From: Colwellia sp.
GTDB lineage: Bacteria > Pseudomonadota > Gammaproteobacteria > Enterobacterales > Alteromonadaceae
DNA length: 18,483 bases
Reading direction: 5' to 3'
NCBI GenBank assembly: GCA_003521815.1
Contig: DPHE01000048.1
Span: 2,777 to 21,259, forward strand
Below, one piece after another: positions 1 to 8,038 of this stretch (position 1 is the stretch's first letter; each line of letters opens with the position of its first letter). Made by a program: the position numbers and the translations under genes. The notes under the pieces are model-generated. The model did not search any database. It had not been told where the DNA came from and saw only the letters and a program-made list of their open reading frames with translations.

Positions 1-882
1 CTTTGTGCAACCCAGGCCAGTGCAGTCATTGTCTCTCCTGAAGCGCTACCTCAGTGTCCTGTTAATGCTTTAGTGATGGATAATCCATATATGGGCTATG
101 CATTATTAGCCAATTTGCTTGATACGACACCTGCAGTAGCTAACGGTATTCACCAGAGTGCGGTAATAGCCAATGATGTTTCATTGGGTGACAATGTTTC
201 TATAGGTGCTAATACTGTCATTGAGTCTGGCGTCTATCTTGACGATAACGTCAGTATTGGTGCAGGTTGCTTTATTGGTGAAAACGTTAGTATCGGCAAG
301 GGCACAACCCTTTGGTCAAATATTAGTATTTATCATAATGTTGTTATCGGTCAAGCGTGTTTGATTCAAGCTAATACCGTTATTGGCTCTGATGGTTTTG
401 GCTATGCCCCGGTAAATGAACAATATAAATGGCATAAAATCCCTCAGCTGGGTAGCGTTGTTATTGGCGATCATGTTGAAATTGGTGCTAGCACAACCAT
501 CGATAGAGGTGCACTTGAAAATACCATTATTAAAGATGGTGTGATTCTCGATAATCAAATTCAAATTGCTCATAATGTGATTATTGGTGAAAATACCGCG
601 ATGGCGGCTTGCAGTGTTATTGCGGGTAGTACCATCATAGGAAAAAATTGTACTATTGCAGGTCTTGTCGGTATAAATGGCCATATCAATATTACTGATA
701 ATTGTGTTTTTACCGCTATGGCAATGGTGACTAAAGATATAACTAACTCTGGTGTATACTCATCAGGCATGCCTGCCGCACTAAATAAAGAATGGCATAA
801 AACTAACGCGAGAATTAAACGATTAGATAGTTTGACAAAGCGGGTAAAAGAGTTAGAAACGCTTATTAAAAGTCAGTCATAA
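1..882 (+). CDS. lpxD: UDP-3-O-(3-hydroxyacyl)glucosamine N-acyltransferase LpxD (5' partial)
   Basis: LpxD adds the second 3-hydroxyacyl chain (N-linked, from acyl-ACP) to UDP-3-O-acylglucosamine in lipid A synthesis, in the cytoplasm. The frame is open from base 1, so the gene begins before the window; about 50 N-terminal residues are missing compared with the 341-residue E. coli protein. Visible parts are the end of the uridine-binding domain (LCATQASAVIV), many hexapeptide repeats of the left-handed beta helix (VSIGANTVIESGV, IIGENTAM), the conserved GSDGFGYA and TIDRGALE segments, and QIAHNV, whose His (codon 571-573) matches the catalytic base of LpxD. The C-terminus (LDSLTKRVKELETLIKSQS) suits the helical tail. 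It heads the lpxD-fabZ-lpxA-lpxB cluster. An ATG at 73 lies inside the gene and is not its start. Confidence 0.96.
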   Translation, partial: LCATQASAVIVSPEALPQCPVNALVMDNPYMGYALLANLLDTTPAVANGIHQSAVIANDVSLGDNVSIGANTVIESGVYLDDNVSIGAGCFIGENVSIGKGTTLWSNISIYHNVVIGQACLIQANTVIGSDGFGYAPVNEQYKWHKIPQLGSVVIGDHVEIGASTTIDRGALENTIIKDGVILDNQIQIAHNVIIGENTAMAACSVIAGSTIIGKNCTIAGLVGINGHINITDNCVFTAMAMVTKDITNSGVYSSGMPAALNKEWHKTNARIKRLDSLTKRVKELETLIKSQS

Positions 883-943
883 AATCATTAGTAATAAATA
901 ACTAGTTGCAAATAAATAATAACAATAAAGCCTTGTAAAGCCA

Positions 944-965
944 CTAACGGTTCTAAATTCGTTAG
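944..965. repeat. Short inverted repeat between lpxD and fabZ
   Basis: CTAACG (944-949) and CGTTAG (960-965) form a 6-bp stem with a 10-nt AT-rich loop in the 121-nt spacer before fabZ. There is no T-run after it, so a terminator is unlikely. It may be a weak mRNA structure or chance. Nothing else recognisable is seen in this spacer. Confidence 0.25.
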
Positions 966-1003
966 CAAACCTATTAGTTCATACCAAAGAAAGGAATACT
1001 CTT

Positions 1004-1486
1004 TTGGAAAATAATGAGATAGAAAACACCTCTCTAGAAAGACAAGCAAAGCCAATAGCGCTTAATGAAATTAAGACGCTTATACCTCATAGATACCCAA
1101 TGTTATTGGTTGATAAAGTGGTCGATCATGAGCCGAGAAAATATTTACATGCGATAAAAAATGTTACAATTAATGAACCTATCTTCACTGGACACTTTCC
1201 TGACGAAGCTATTTTTCCGGGTGTGCTTATATTAGAAGCGTTAGCACAAGCAACGGGAATTCTTGGTTTTAAAAGTACAGAATCACGTGAAGAAAATGAA
1301 ATGTATTTGTTCGCCTCTATTGATAAAGCACGCTTTAAAAAGCCAGTTTTACCTGGTGATACTATGCATTTACATGTTGAATTTATAAAAGAACGACGTG
1401 GTATGTGGAAGTTTTATGGTGAAGCGATAGTGGATGGCAAAGTGGTGTGCTCTGCTGATTTAATGTGTGCCCGTCGAGCTTTATAA
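1004..1486 (+). CDS. fabZ: 3-hydroxyacyl-ACP dehydratase FabZ
   Basis: FabZ removes water from (3R)-hydroxyacyl-ACP to give trans-2-enoyl-ACP in type II fatty acid synthesis; it competes with LpxA and LpxD for 3-hydroxyacyl-ACP, which fits its place between them. The 160-residue product has a single hot-dog domain with LIPHRYPMLLVDKV (residues 26-39), the active-site segment GHFPDEAIFPGVLILEALAQ with His64 and Glu78 as the expected catalytic pair, and the C-terminal KVVCSADLMCAR. E. coli FabZ has 151 residues; the extra length is a variable N-terminal tail. The start is TTG at 1004, preceded by AAGGA (991-995) with 8-nt spacing; no in-frame ATG lies before the conserved domain. Transcription with lpxD is likely. 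Confidence 0.96.
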   Translation: MENNEIENTSLERQAKPIALNEIKTLIPHRYPMLLVDKVVDHEPRKYLHAIKNVTINEPIFTGHFPDEAIFPGVLILEALAQATGILGFKSTESREENEMYLFASIDKARFKKPVLPGDTMHLHVEFIKERRGMWKFYGEAIVDGKVVCSADLMCARRAL

Positions 1487-1574
1487 TATTAACCTCTTTA
1501 TGACATTTTTATTTAGGTGTTAACAGTACTCATGACTACCGTCAACTTTGTGCTAAGGCCTATATATTAAACCA

Positions 1575-1606
1575 CACAACTTACAATTAAATAGTGGTAA
1601 GTTGTG
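1575..1606. repeat. 10-bp hairpin upstream of lpxA
   Basis: CACAACTTAC (1575-1584) and GTAAGTTGTG (1597-1606) are perfect inverted repeats with a 12-nt loop. No T-run follows, so this is not a standard terminator. It lies just before a second, larger hairpin (1616-1682), giving two stem-loops in the fabZ-lpxA spacer. Confidence 0.55.
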
Positions 1607-1615
1607 ACAATTTCA

Positions 1616-1682
1616 TACCCGTTCCACTTCATTATGAATCGCTCAGCCTTGCTGAAACGTTCATCTTTAAGTGGAACGGGTA
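1616..1682. repeat. REP/MITE-like hairpin element upstream of lpxA
   Basis: A perfect 14-bp inverted repeat, TACCCGTTCCACTT (1616-1629) and AAGTGGAACGGGTA (1669-1682), encloses 39 nt that themselves fold: TGAA (1635-1638) can pair with TTCA (1660-1663), and TCAGC-CTT-GCTGA (1643-1655) is an inner hairpin. The layered palindrome resembles a short interspersed palindromic repeat or miniature transposon, an inference. It lies only 32 nt before the lpxA ATG. No clear target duplication is seen beyond a flanking CA on each side. Confidence 0.6.
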
Positions 1683-1714
1683 CATATATAAAATATTTAT
1701 CTAAGGTATTTGTT

Positions 1715-2485
1715 ATGATACACCCGCAAGCGATTATTGAACCAGGGGCCATAATTGGTAAAAATGTTACGATAGGTCCATGGGCATACATTGCTAGTTC
1801 TGTTGTGATTGGCGATGATTGTGAAATTAGTTCACATGTGATCATTAATGGCCCAACCAAAATGGGTAAAGGCAACCGTATCTTTCAATTTGCTAGCATA
1901 GGCGAAGATTGCCAAGATTTAAAATATGCGGGTGAGAAAACAGAACTGATTATAGGTGACAATAATACCTTTCGCGAGTGCTGTACTATTCATCGCGGTA
2001 CCATTCAAGATAATAGCCTAACGCAAATTGGCAGTAACAATTTATTTATGGCCTACACGCATGTTGCTCACGACTGTATGGTCGGTAACCATTGTATCAT
2101 GGCAAATAATGCTTCTATTGCTGGCCATGTGCACGTAGGTGATCACGTTATTATTGGTGGTATGTCTGGAGTGCATCAATTTTGTCATATAGGTTCCCAC
2201 AGCTTTATTGCTGCGAATGCCTTGGTATTAAAAGATGTTCCTGCGTATGTTATGGCATCAGGGCATCCTGCAAAACCTTTTGGTTTAAATAGTGAAGGCA
2301 TGAAACGAAGAGGCTTTGCGAGTGATACTATTTTGTCTATTAAACGAGCTTATAAAGAAATTTATCGTAAAAAACAATCTATTGATGATGCTTTATCTGC
2401 GATAACTGAACAAAGTATATCGTCACTTGAACTTGAATTGTTTACTGATTCAATTAAGCGATCAACACGTGGTATTATTCGCTAA
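1715..2485 (+). CDS. lpxA: Acyl-ACP--UDP-N-acetylglucosamine O-acyltransferase LpxA
   Basis: LpxA catalyses the first step of lipid A synthesis, moving a 3-hydroxyacyl chain from ACP to the 3-OH of UDP-GlcNAc. The 256-residue product (E. coli 262) is a left-handed beta helix of hexapeptide repeats from residue 1 to about 185, with the family segments FQFASIGEDCQDLKYAGE, TIHRGT and THVAHDC. His119 aligns with catalytic His125 of E. coli. The helical C-terminus carries GLNSEGMKRRGF and ends in RSTRGIIR. The chosen start is ATG 1715 with AAGG at 1703-1706, 8 nt away. The frame is open upstream to a GTG at 1604, but those 37 codons run through the palindromic element and match nothing in LpxA. 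At the acyl-chain ruler position (E. coli Gly173) this protein has Ala167. Confidence 0.96.
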   Translation: MIHPQAIIEPGAIIGKNVTIGPWAYIASSVVIGDDCEISSHVIINGPTKMGKGNRIFQFASIGEDCQDLKYAGEKTELIIGDNNTFRECCTIHRGTIQDNSLTQIGSNNLFMAYTHVAHDCMVGNHCIMANNASIAGHVHVGDHVIIGGMSGVHQFCHIGSHSFIAANALVLKDVPAYVMASGHPAKPFGLNSEGMKRRGFASDTILSIKRAYKEIYRKKQSIDDALSAITEQSISSLELELFTDSIKRSTRGIIR

Positions 2486-2487
2486 TA

Positions 2488-2548
2488 CTAGAATTCTAGG
2501 TTGTTAACCTAGGAGTTAACGTCTGAGAATTAAAGCCTAGGATTTAAC
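2488..2548 (+). repeat. Palindromic and directly repeated leader before lpxB
   Basis: The 63-nt lpxA-lpxB spacer is almost all repeats. It holds a 12-bp palindrome CTAGAATTCTAG (2488-2499), a hairpin CTAGGTT-GTT-AACCTAG (2496-2512), and two near-identical 13-mers 28 nt apart, CCTAGGAGTTAAC (2508-2520) and CCTAGGATTTAAC (2536-2548). The second contains the lpxB ribosome binding site AGGA (2539-2542). The copies can also pair (GTTAACCTAGG with CCTAGG..TTAAC), which would hide that site. Confidence 0.55.
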
Positions 2549-3736
2549 TTGGTAACAGTTTCTTTACAAAACAAAATTCCACATTCTGAGCCTGTGTTCG
2601 CCATTGTTGTAGGTGAACATTCCGGTGACACCCTAGGTGCAGGCTTAATGGTTGCACTGCAAAAGCAATACCCACAAGCTAAATTTATCGGGATTGGCGG
2701 CGATAAAATGAAAAAGTTGGGCTTTGAAAGCCTGTTCGCTATGGACGAATTAGCGGTAATGGGTATTGTTGAAGTGTTAGGACGTATCCGCCGTTTACTC
2801 CATGTTAGAAAGTCATTGGTAGACTATTTTACCATTAACCAACCTGACGTTTTTATTGGTATTGATGCTCCTGATTTTAATATTGGCTTAGAATTACGTT
2901 TAAAATCTCAAAAAATAAAGACAGTGCATTATGTTAGCCCCTCTGTTTGGGCTTGGCGAGAAAAACGTATTTTTAAGATCGCTAAAGCGACTGATATGGT
3001 ACTTTCACTATTACCCTTTGAAAAAACTTTTTATGACAAACACCAAGTGCCTTGTACTTTTGTTGGTCATCCGTTAGCCGATGATATCCCAATGGAAAGT
3101 GATAAAGAAAAAGCGAGGGATGAACTTGGTTTACCCCATAAAGCCAAGGTGCTAGCCTTAATGCCAGGTAGTCGCGGTGGTGAACTTTCACGTTTGTTAG
3201 CACCTTTTTTTGCGAGTGCTCAACAATTAAAACAGGATGACGAAAATTTAATTTTAATTGCACCTATGGTCAGCGACAAACGTGCTCAGCAGTTTAATAG
3301 TGTAAAATCTGAGCTTGCACCGGATTTAATTATTGAGGTGATTATAGATAAAACCCAAACGGTAATGGCAGCGAGTGATTGTTTATTAACCGCATCCGGT
3401 ACAGTAACTTTAGAAGCGGCTTTAATTAAACGACCGATGGTTATCTGCTACAAATTTAATTTATTAACTTATTGGTTAGCCAAATGGCTGGTAAAGTTGC
3501 AATGGTTTTCGTTACCCAACTTATTGGCAAATAAAACCTTAGTACCTGAACTACTGCAAGATGAAGTGTGTGTAGAGCGCATTGTTCCATTAGTAAAAGA
3601 GCGGTTGTATCAAGATCAAAGTCAACTGAACGACAGCTTTACCGTAATTCACCAGCAATTAAAATGTAATGCTAGTCAACAAGCCGCCAATGCTGTGGTT
3701 GATATACTTCCTCCTATTTTTAAGTGTAAAGCGTAA
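2549..3736 (+). CDS. lpxB: Lipid-A-disaccharide synthase LpxB
   Basis: LpxB condenses UDP-2,3-diacylglucosamine with lipid X to make the beta-1,6 disaccharide of lipid A, as a peripheral inner-membrane glycosyltransferase (GT19). The 395-residue protein (E. coli 382) shows the whole family pattern: VVGEHSGDTLGAGL near the N-terminus, ELAVMGIVEVLGRIRRLLH, FIGIDAPDFNIGLE, HYVSPSVWAWREKRIFKI, FVGHPLAD, LMPGSRGGE, LTASGTVTLEAAL, and the C-terminal SLPNLLANK. The start is TTG at 2549 with AGGA (2539-2542) 6 nt upstream; the first in-frame ATG comes only after the conserved GEHSGDTLGAG motif. The gene ends 5 nt before rnhB, so the two are probably co-translated. Confidence 0.96.
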   Translation: MVTVSLQNKIPHSEPVFAIVVGEHSGDTLGAGLMVALQKQYPQAKFIGIGGDKMKKLGFESLFAMDELAVMGIVEVLGRIRRLLHVRKSLVDYFTINQPDVFIGIDAPDFNIGLELRLKSQKIKTVHYVSPSVWAWREKRIFKIAKATDMVLSLLPFEKTFYDKHQVPCTFVGHPLADDIPMESDKEKARDELGLPHKAKVLALMPGSRGGELSRLLAPFFASAQQLKQDDENLILIAPMVSDKRAQQFNSVKSELAPDLIIEVIIDKTQTVMAASDCLLTASGTVTLEAALIKRPMVICYKFNLLTYWLAKWLVKLQWFSLPNLLANKTLVPELLQDEVCVERIVPLVKERLYQDQSQLNDSFTVIHQQLKCNASQQAANAVVDILPPIFKCKA

Positions 3737-3741
3737 CCAAG

Positions 3742-4371
3742 ATGTCTAAGAAAAAAACATTCGACCCTTTTGAGTATCCAATTGCTTACTGTATTGCAGG
3801 AGTAGATGAAGTAGGGCGGGGTCCTTTAGTGGGTGATGTAGTGACCGCCGCAGTTATTTTAGATCCCGATAATCCAATTGAAGGCTTAATGGATTCTAAA
3901 AAGTTATCAGAAAAAAAACGGTCGTTATTAGCAGAAGAAATTAAAGAAAAAGCGATTGCATGGTCCGTTGGTCGGGCAAGCCCAGAAGAAATTGATACCT
4001 TAAATATCCTCCATGCGACTATGTTAGCTATGCAACGTGCTGTGCAGGGGTTATCTGTGTCACCTGATTATGTGTTAGTTGATGGTAATCGTACGCCTTC
4101 TTTTGCTAATGAAAATGGCAGTATTAACAGCCAAGCGGTTGTCAAAGGTGATGATCGTGTTGTTGAAATTAGTGCGGCATCAATAGTAGCAAAAGTTACT
4201 AGAGATGCAGAAATGATTGCTCTTGATAAATTATATCCTGAATATGGTTTTGCTAAGCATAAAGGCTATCCAACTAAAGTGCATTTAGAAAAAATAATTG
4301 AGCTAGGAGTACTTGATTGTTATCGCCAAAGCTTCAAACCCGTTGCAAGAGTATTAGGCCTTATAAAATGA
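3742..4371 (+). CDS. rnhB: Ribonuclease HII
   Basis: RNase HII cuts RNA in RNA-DNA hybrids and starts ribonucleotide excision repair by cutting 5' of single ribonucleotides in duplex DNA. The 209-residue product (E. coli 198) carries GVDEVGRGPLVG with Asp22 and Glu23, MDSKKLSEKKR, LNILHATMLAMQRAV, VLVDGN with Asp114, and VKGDDRV with Asp137; these match the four acidic metal-binding residues of the family. Then come ISAASIVAKVTRD and GFAKHKGYPT. It lies 5 nt after lpxB, and its TGA overlaps the dnaE ATG in the four-base overlap ATGA, the same linkage to dnaE as in E. coli. A short variable insert follows VDGN (about residues 117-131). Confidence 0.96.
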   Translation: MSKKKTFDPFEYPIAYCIAGVDEVGRGPLVGDVVTAAVILDPDNPIEGLMDSKKLSEKKRSLLAEEIKEKAIAWSVGRASPEEIDTLNILHATMLAMQRAVQGLSVSPDYVLVDGNRTPSFANENGSINSQAVVKGDDRVVEISAASIVAKVTRDAEMIALDKLYPEYGFAKHKGYPTKVHLEKIIELGVLDCYRQSFKPVARVLGLIK

Positions 4372-7300
4372 ATGAAGAAGTCGTGCCTGAAATCACATTA
4401 ACAGAGCAAAACCACGAGCCTCGTTTTATTCATTTACGCGTACATAGTGATTATTCAATGTGTGATGGCTTAAACAAAGTCAAACCTATTATAGCGCGTG
4501 CGACAGAATTAAATATGCCTGCCTTAGCACTAACCGATCAAACTAATCTTTGTGGTTTGGTAAAATATTACCATGCGGCTCACAGTGCGGGCGTAAAGCC
4601 TATTATCGGTTGTGATTTTTGGGTACGAAGTGATGAATTAGGTGATGAATTGTCTCGCTTAGTCATTTTAACCACCAATAATAAGGGCTATAAAAACTTA
4701 ACAGAGCTTATCTCAAAAGCCTACATGCGTGGACACCTACAAGATAAAGCGGTTATTGACAAAGAATGGTTAATTGAATTTAAAGAAGGTTTGATTATAC
4801 TTTCAGGTGCGCGAGAAGGTGATATAGGTAAAGCTTTATTGAAGGGCAATAATGAACTTACGCTACAAATGCTCAATTTTTACCAATGCCATTTTGATAA
4901 TTGCTTTTATGTTGAGTTAATCCGGACAGGACGAAATGACGAAGAAAACTATCTACATCTTGCCGTTAATTTTGCTACAGAACACAATTTACCTGTTGTT
5001 GCTACTAATGAGGTGATGTTTTTATCTCCAGATAATTTCGATGCGCATGAAGTTCGTGTTGCTATTCATGATGGTTATACGCTTGATGATAAGCGTCGCC
5101 CTAAACGTTATAGCACACAGCAGTATTTGCGTTCACAGGAGGAAATGTGTGAGTTATTTAGTGATATACCTGAAGCATTAGCCAATACAGTCGAAATTGC
5201 CAAACGTTGTAATGTTACTGTACGCCTTGGCGAATATGTATTGCCTGATTTTCCGACGGAAGGGTTGGATATTAATGATTTTTTCATCAAAGTTTCTGAG
5301 GAAGGTTTAGAAAGGCGCTTAACTAAATTATTTGATAGAGAGGCGGAAGATTTTGCTGAAATACGTAAACCTTACGATGAACGACTTAAAATAGAACTAG
5401 AAGTTGTTAATAACATGGGTTTTCCCGGTTATTTTTTGATTGTAATGGAGTTCATTCAGTGGAGTAAAGATAACAATATACCTGTAGGTCCTGGTCGTGG
5501 TTCAGGTGCGGGCTCTTTAGTTGCCTATGCGTTAGATATTACCGACCTTGATCCACTTGAGTACGATCTACTCTTCGAACGTTTCTTGAACCCTGAGCGG
5601 GTATCTATGCCAGATTTTGATATCGATTTCTGTATGGATAGACGGGATGAAGTTATTGATCACGTGGCTGAACTTTATGGTCGTGATGCCGTTTCACAAA
5701 TCATTACTTTTGGCACCATGGCGGCAAAAGCGGTAATTCGCGATGTGGGTCGAGTACTTGGAAATCCTTATGGTTTTGTTGACCGGATTTCAAAACTCAT
5801 TCCGACAACACCCGGTATGACTTTAGCAAAGGCCTTTGAAGAAGAACCGAAGCTACCTGAATTATACGCACAAGACACTGAAGTTAAAGACCTTATTGAT
5901 ATGTGCCGTATTCTCGAAGGCACGACTCGAAATGCAGGTAAGCATGCGGGTGGTGTGGTTATTTCACCGACGACTATCACCGACTTTGCGCCACTTTATT
6001 GTGATAATGAAGGTAAAAATCCAGTCACTCAGTTCGATAAAAACGATGTTGAAGACGCAGGGCTAGTTAAATTTGATTTCTTAGGATTAAGAACCCTAAC
6101 TATTTTACAATGGGCCATTGAAATGGCTGATGTACAACAACGTAAAGCGGGCAAAGAGCCTATTGATATCACTACTATTGATCTTGAAGATAAAGCGAGC
6201 TTTACGTTATTGCTTGCCTCTAAAACCACGGCGGTATTTCAGTTAGAATCTAGTGGCATGAAATCATTAATTGATAAACTCAAGCCAGATTGCTTTGAAG
6301 ATATTATCGCATTGGTGGCATTGTTTCGCCCCGGGCCACTACAATCAGGTATGGTTGATAACTTTATCGAACGTAAGCATGGCCGCGAAGAAGTTAGTTA
6401 TCCAGATGAAACTTGGCAGCATATTGATTTAAAACCCGTATTAGAGCCAACTTACGGCATCATCTTGTATCAAGAGCAAGTGATGCAAATTGCCCAAGTG
6501 CTTGCTGGATACTCGCTTGGTGGCGCGGATATGTTACGTCGTGCTATGGGTAAGAAAAAACCTGAAGAAATGGCTAAACAGCGGGCAGGTTTTGAACAAG
6601 GTGCAAGAGATCGTGGTGTAGATGGCGAACTAGCGATGAAAATATTTGACTTAGTAGAAAAATTCGCTGGTTATGGTTTTAACAAATCTCACTCTGCCGC
6701 TTATGCGTTAGTGTCTTATCAAACCTTGTGGATGAAAACGCATTTTCCTGCGCCTTTTATGGCAGCGGTTATGTCAGCAGATATGGATAACACTGAAAAA
6801 GTAGTTATTTTGGTTGATGAATGTGAAAATATGGGGATTGATTTACTGCCACCTGATGTTAATGCTGGCCAATATAAATTTACTGTCAACGATGATAATC
6901 AAATTGTTTATGGTATTGGTGCGGTAAAAGGGGTTGGCGAAGGGCCAATAGAAGCGATTATTACAGCGCGTAAAACGGGTGGTCCTTTTACTGACTTATT
7001 TGATTTATGTGCCCGTTTAGATTTGAAGAAAACCAATAAACGGATATTGGAAAAGTTGATAAAGTCTGGCGCATTGGATGCATTGGGGCCAACGTATAAA
7101 TTAACGGCTGAAGGTAAAGATTTACCACATCGGGCTGCTTTATTTGAAACTCTTCCAGAGGCTATCAAGGCTGCAGATCAACATGCTAAAGCCGAAGCAA
7201 TTGGGCAAAATGATTTATTTGGTTTGATCAATGATGAACAAACGGATTCTCGCCAAAGCTTTAAAAAGGTTAAAAAGTGGCCGGAAGAAGTTTGGCTTGA

Positions 7301-7928
7301 TGGTGAAAAAGAAACCTTAGGTTTATATTTAACTGGTCACCCTATTAATCGCTATTTAAGTGAAATTAAAAAATACGCTACTAATCGCTTAGTGAATATG
7401 CAACCAACAGCTAGAGACAGACAAGCGGTTGCTGTTGGGTTGGTTATTGGCGTACGTGTATTAGTAAATAAGCGAGGTCGCCGTTGGGCATTAGTCACGC
7501 TTGATGACAAAAGTGCTCGCATGGATGTTCGTTTATTTCCTGATGATTATGATAATTTTGCGGAATTACTTGAAATTGATGCAATTTTAGTCTGTAGTGG
7601 ACAGGTCAGCTTTGATGATTACTCTGGAGGTAATACAATGACTGGCCGTGATATCATGACTATCACCGATGCAAGAGAAAACTACGTTACCTCCTTAGAT
7701 ATCCAAATTAATAGGGCAACGATTAGTAATGATTTTATAGCGCAATTTACGAATGCTTTAACCCCCCATAAAGAGGGGACTTGTCCTGTCAGGGTGTATT
7801 ATCAGCGAGAAGAAGCTCGCGGCATGTTAGAACTTGGCGTACAATGGCGAGTATCACCAGCAGATGTGTTATTATATGATTTAAAAGAATTATTAGGTGA
7901 AGAAAGCGTCACCTTACAATTTAAGTAG
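4368..7928 (+). CDS. dnaE: DNA polymerase III alpha subunit
   Basis: This is the catalytic subunit of the replicative polymerase. The 1186-residue product (E. coli 1160) begins with a PHP domain (FIHLRVHSDYSMCDG), then a C-family polymerase core with GPGRGSGAGSLVAYAL and PDFDIDFCMD; Asp418, Asp420 and Asp570 (in KFDFLGLRTL) match E. coli Asp401, Asp403 and Asp555. YGFNKSHSAAYALVSYQTLW follows. The internal clamp-binding motif is QNDLF (947-951). An OB-fold follows (LVNKRGRRWALVTLDD, GQVSFDDYSGG), then the C-terminal tau-binding region. The start ATG at 4368 overlaps the rnhB stop. A roughly 12-residue insert after SGALDALGP and a longer N-terminal tail explain most of the extra length. Confidence 0.97.
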   Translation: MNEEVVPEITLTEQNHEPRFIHLRVHSDYSMCDGLNKVKPIIARATELNMPALALTDQTNLCGLVKYYHAAHSAGVKPIIGCDFWVRSDELGDELSRLVILTTNNKGYKNLTELISKAYMRGHLQDKAVIDKEWLIEFKEGLIILSGAREGDIGKALLKGNNELTLQMLNFYQCHFDNCFYVELIRTGRNDEENYLHLAVNFATEHNLPVVATNEVMFLSPDNFDAHEVRVAIHDGYTLDDKRRPKRYSTQQYLRSQEEMCELFSDIPEALANTVEIAKRCNVTVRLGEYVLPDFPTEGLDINDFFIKVSEEGLERRLTKLFDREAEDFAEIRKPYDERLKIELEVVNNMGFPGYFLIVMEFIQWSKDNNIPVGPGRGSGAGSLVAYALDITDLDPLEYDLLFERFLNPERVSMPDFDIDFCMDRRDEVIDHVAELYGRDAVSQIITFGTMAAKAVIRDVGRVLGNPYGFVDRISKLIPTTPGMTLAKAFEEEPKLPELYAQDTEVKDLIDMCRILEGTTRNAGKHAGGVVISPTTITDFAPLYCDNEGKNPVTQFDKNDVEDAGLVKFDFLGLRTLTILQWAIEMADVQQRKAGKEPIDITTIDLEDKASFTLLLASKTTAVFQLESSGMKSLIDKLKPDCFEDIIALVALFRPGPLQSGMVDNFIERKHGREEVSYPDETWQHIDLKPVLEPTYGIILYQEQVMQIAQVLAGYSLGGADMLRRAMGKKKPEEMAKQRAGFEQGARDRGVDGELAMKIFDLVEKFAGYGFNKSHSAAYALVSYQTLWMKTHFPAPFMAAVMSADMDNTEKVVILVDECENMGIDLLPPDVNAGQYKFTVNDDNQIVYGIGAVKGVGEGPIEAIITARKTGGPFTDLFDLCARLDLKKTNKRILEKLIKSGALDALGPTYKLTAEGKDLPHRAALFETLPEAIKAADQHAKAEAIGQNDLFGLINDEQTDSRQSFKKVKKWPEEVWLDGEKETLGLYLTGHPINRYLSEIKKYATNRLVNMQPTARDRQAVAVGLVIGVRVLVNKRGRRWALVTLDDKSARMDVRLFPDDYDNFAELLEIDAILVCSGQVSFDDYSGGNTMTGRDIMTITDARENYVTSLDIQINRATISNDFIAQFTNALTPHKEGTCPVRVYYQREEARGMLELGVQWRVSPADVLLYDLKELLGEESVTLQFK

Positions 7929-7943
7929 TTATAAAACTACTTA
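7922..7943 (+). terminator. Hairpin over the dnaE stop codon (weak terminator or attenuator candidate)
   Basis: TAAGTAGTT-ATAA-AACTACTTA is a perfect 9-bp stem with a 4-nt loop that contains the dnaE TAG stop. The next bases (GTATTATAACC) have no real T-run, so intrinsic termination would be weak; it may instead protect the 3' end or attenuate read-through into accA. Confidence 0.4.
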
Positions 7944-7962
7944 GTATTATAACCAATTAACT

Positions 7963-7986
7963 GTTATTAGCGTTTGTACTAATAAC
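7963..7986. repeat. 8-bp inverted repeat in the dnaE-accA spacer
   Basis: GTTATTAG (7963-7970) and CTAATAAC (7979-7986) are perfect arms with an 8-nt loop, 53 nt before the accA ATG. Either an operator or an mRNA hairpin is possible; the sequence does not decide. Confidence 0.35.
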
Positions 7987-8038
7987 TAAAGCACAATAAG
8001 TACAAATTTTGGTACACTTTTTAGGTACAGAGAAATAT

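Noticed and set aside
1604..1714. Upstream in-frame extension of lpxA from GTG 1604
   Set aside because: It runs through two hairpins, has no family similarity, and ATG 1715 has a good ribosome binding site and the usual LpxA N-terminus.
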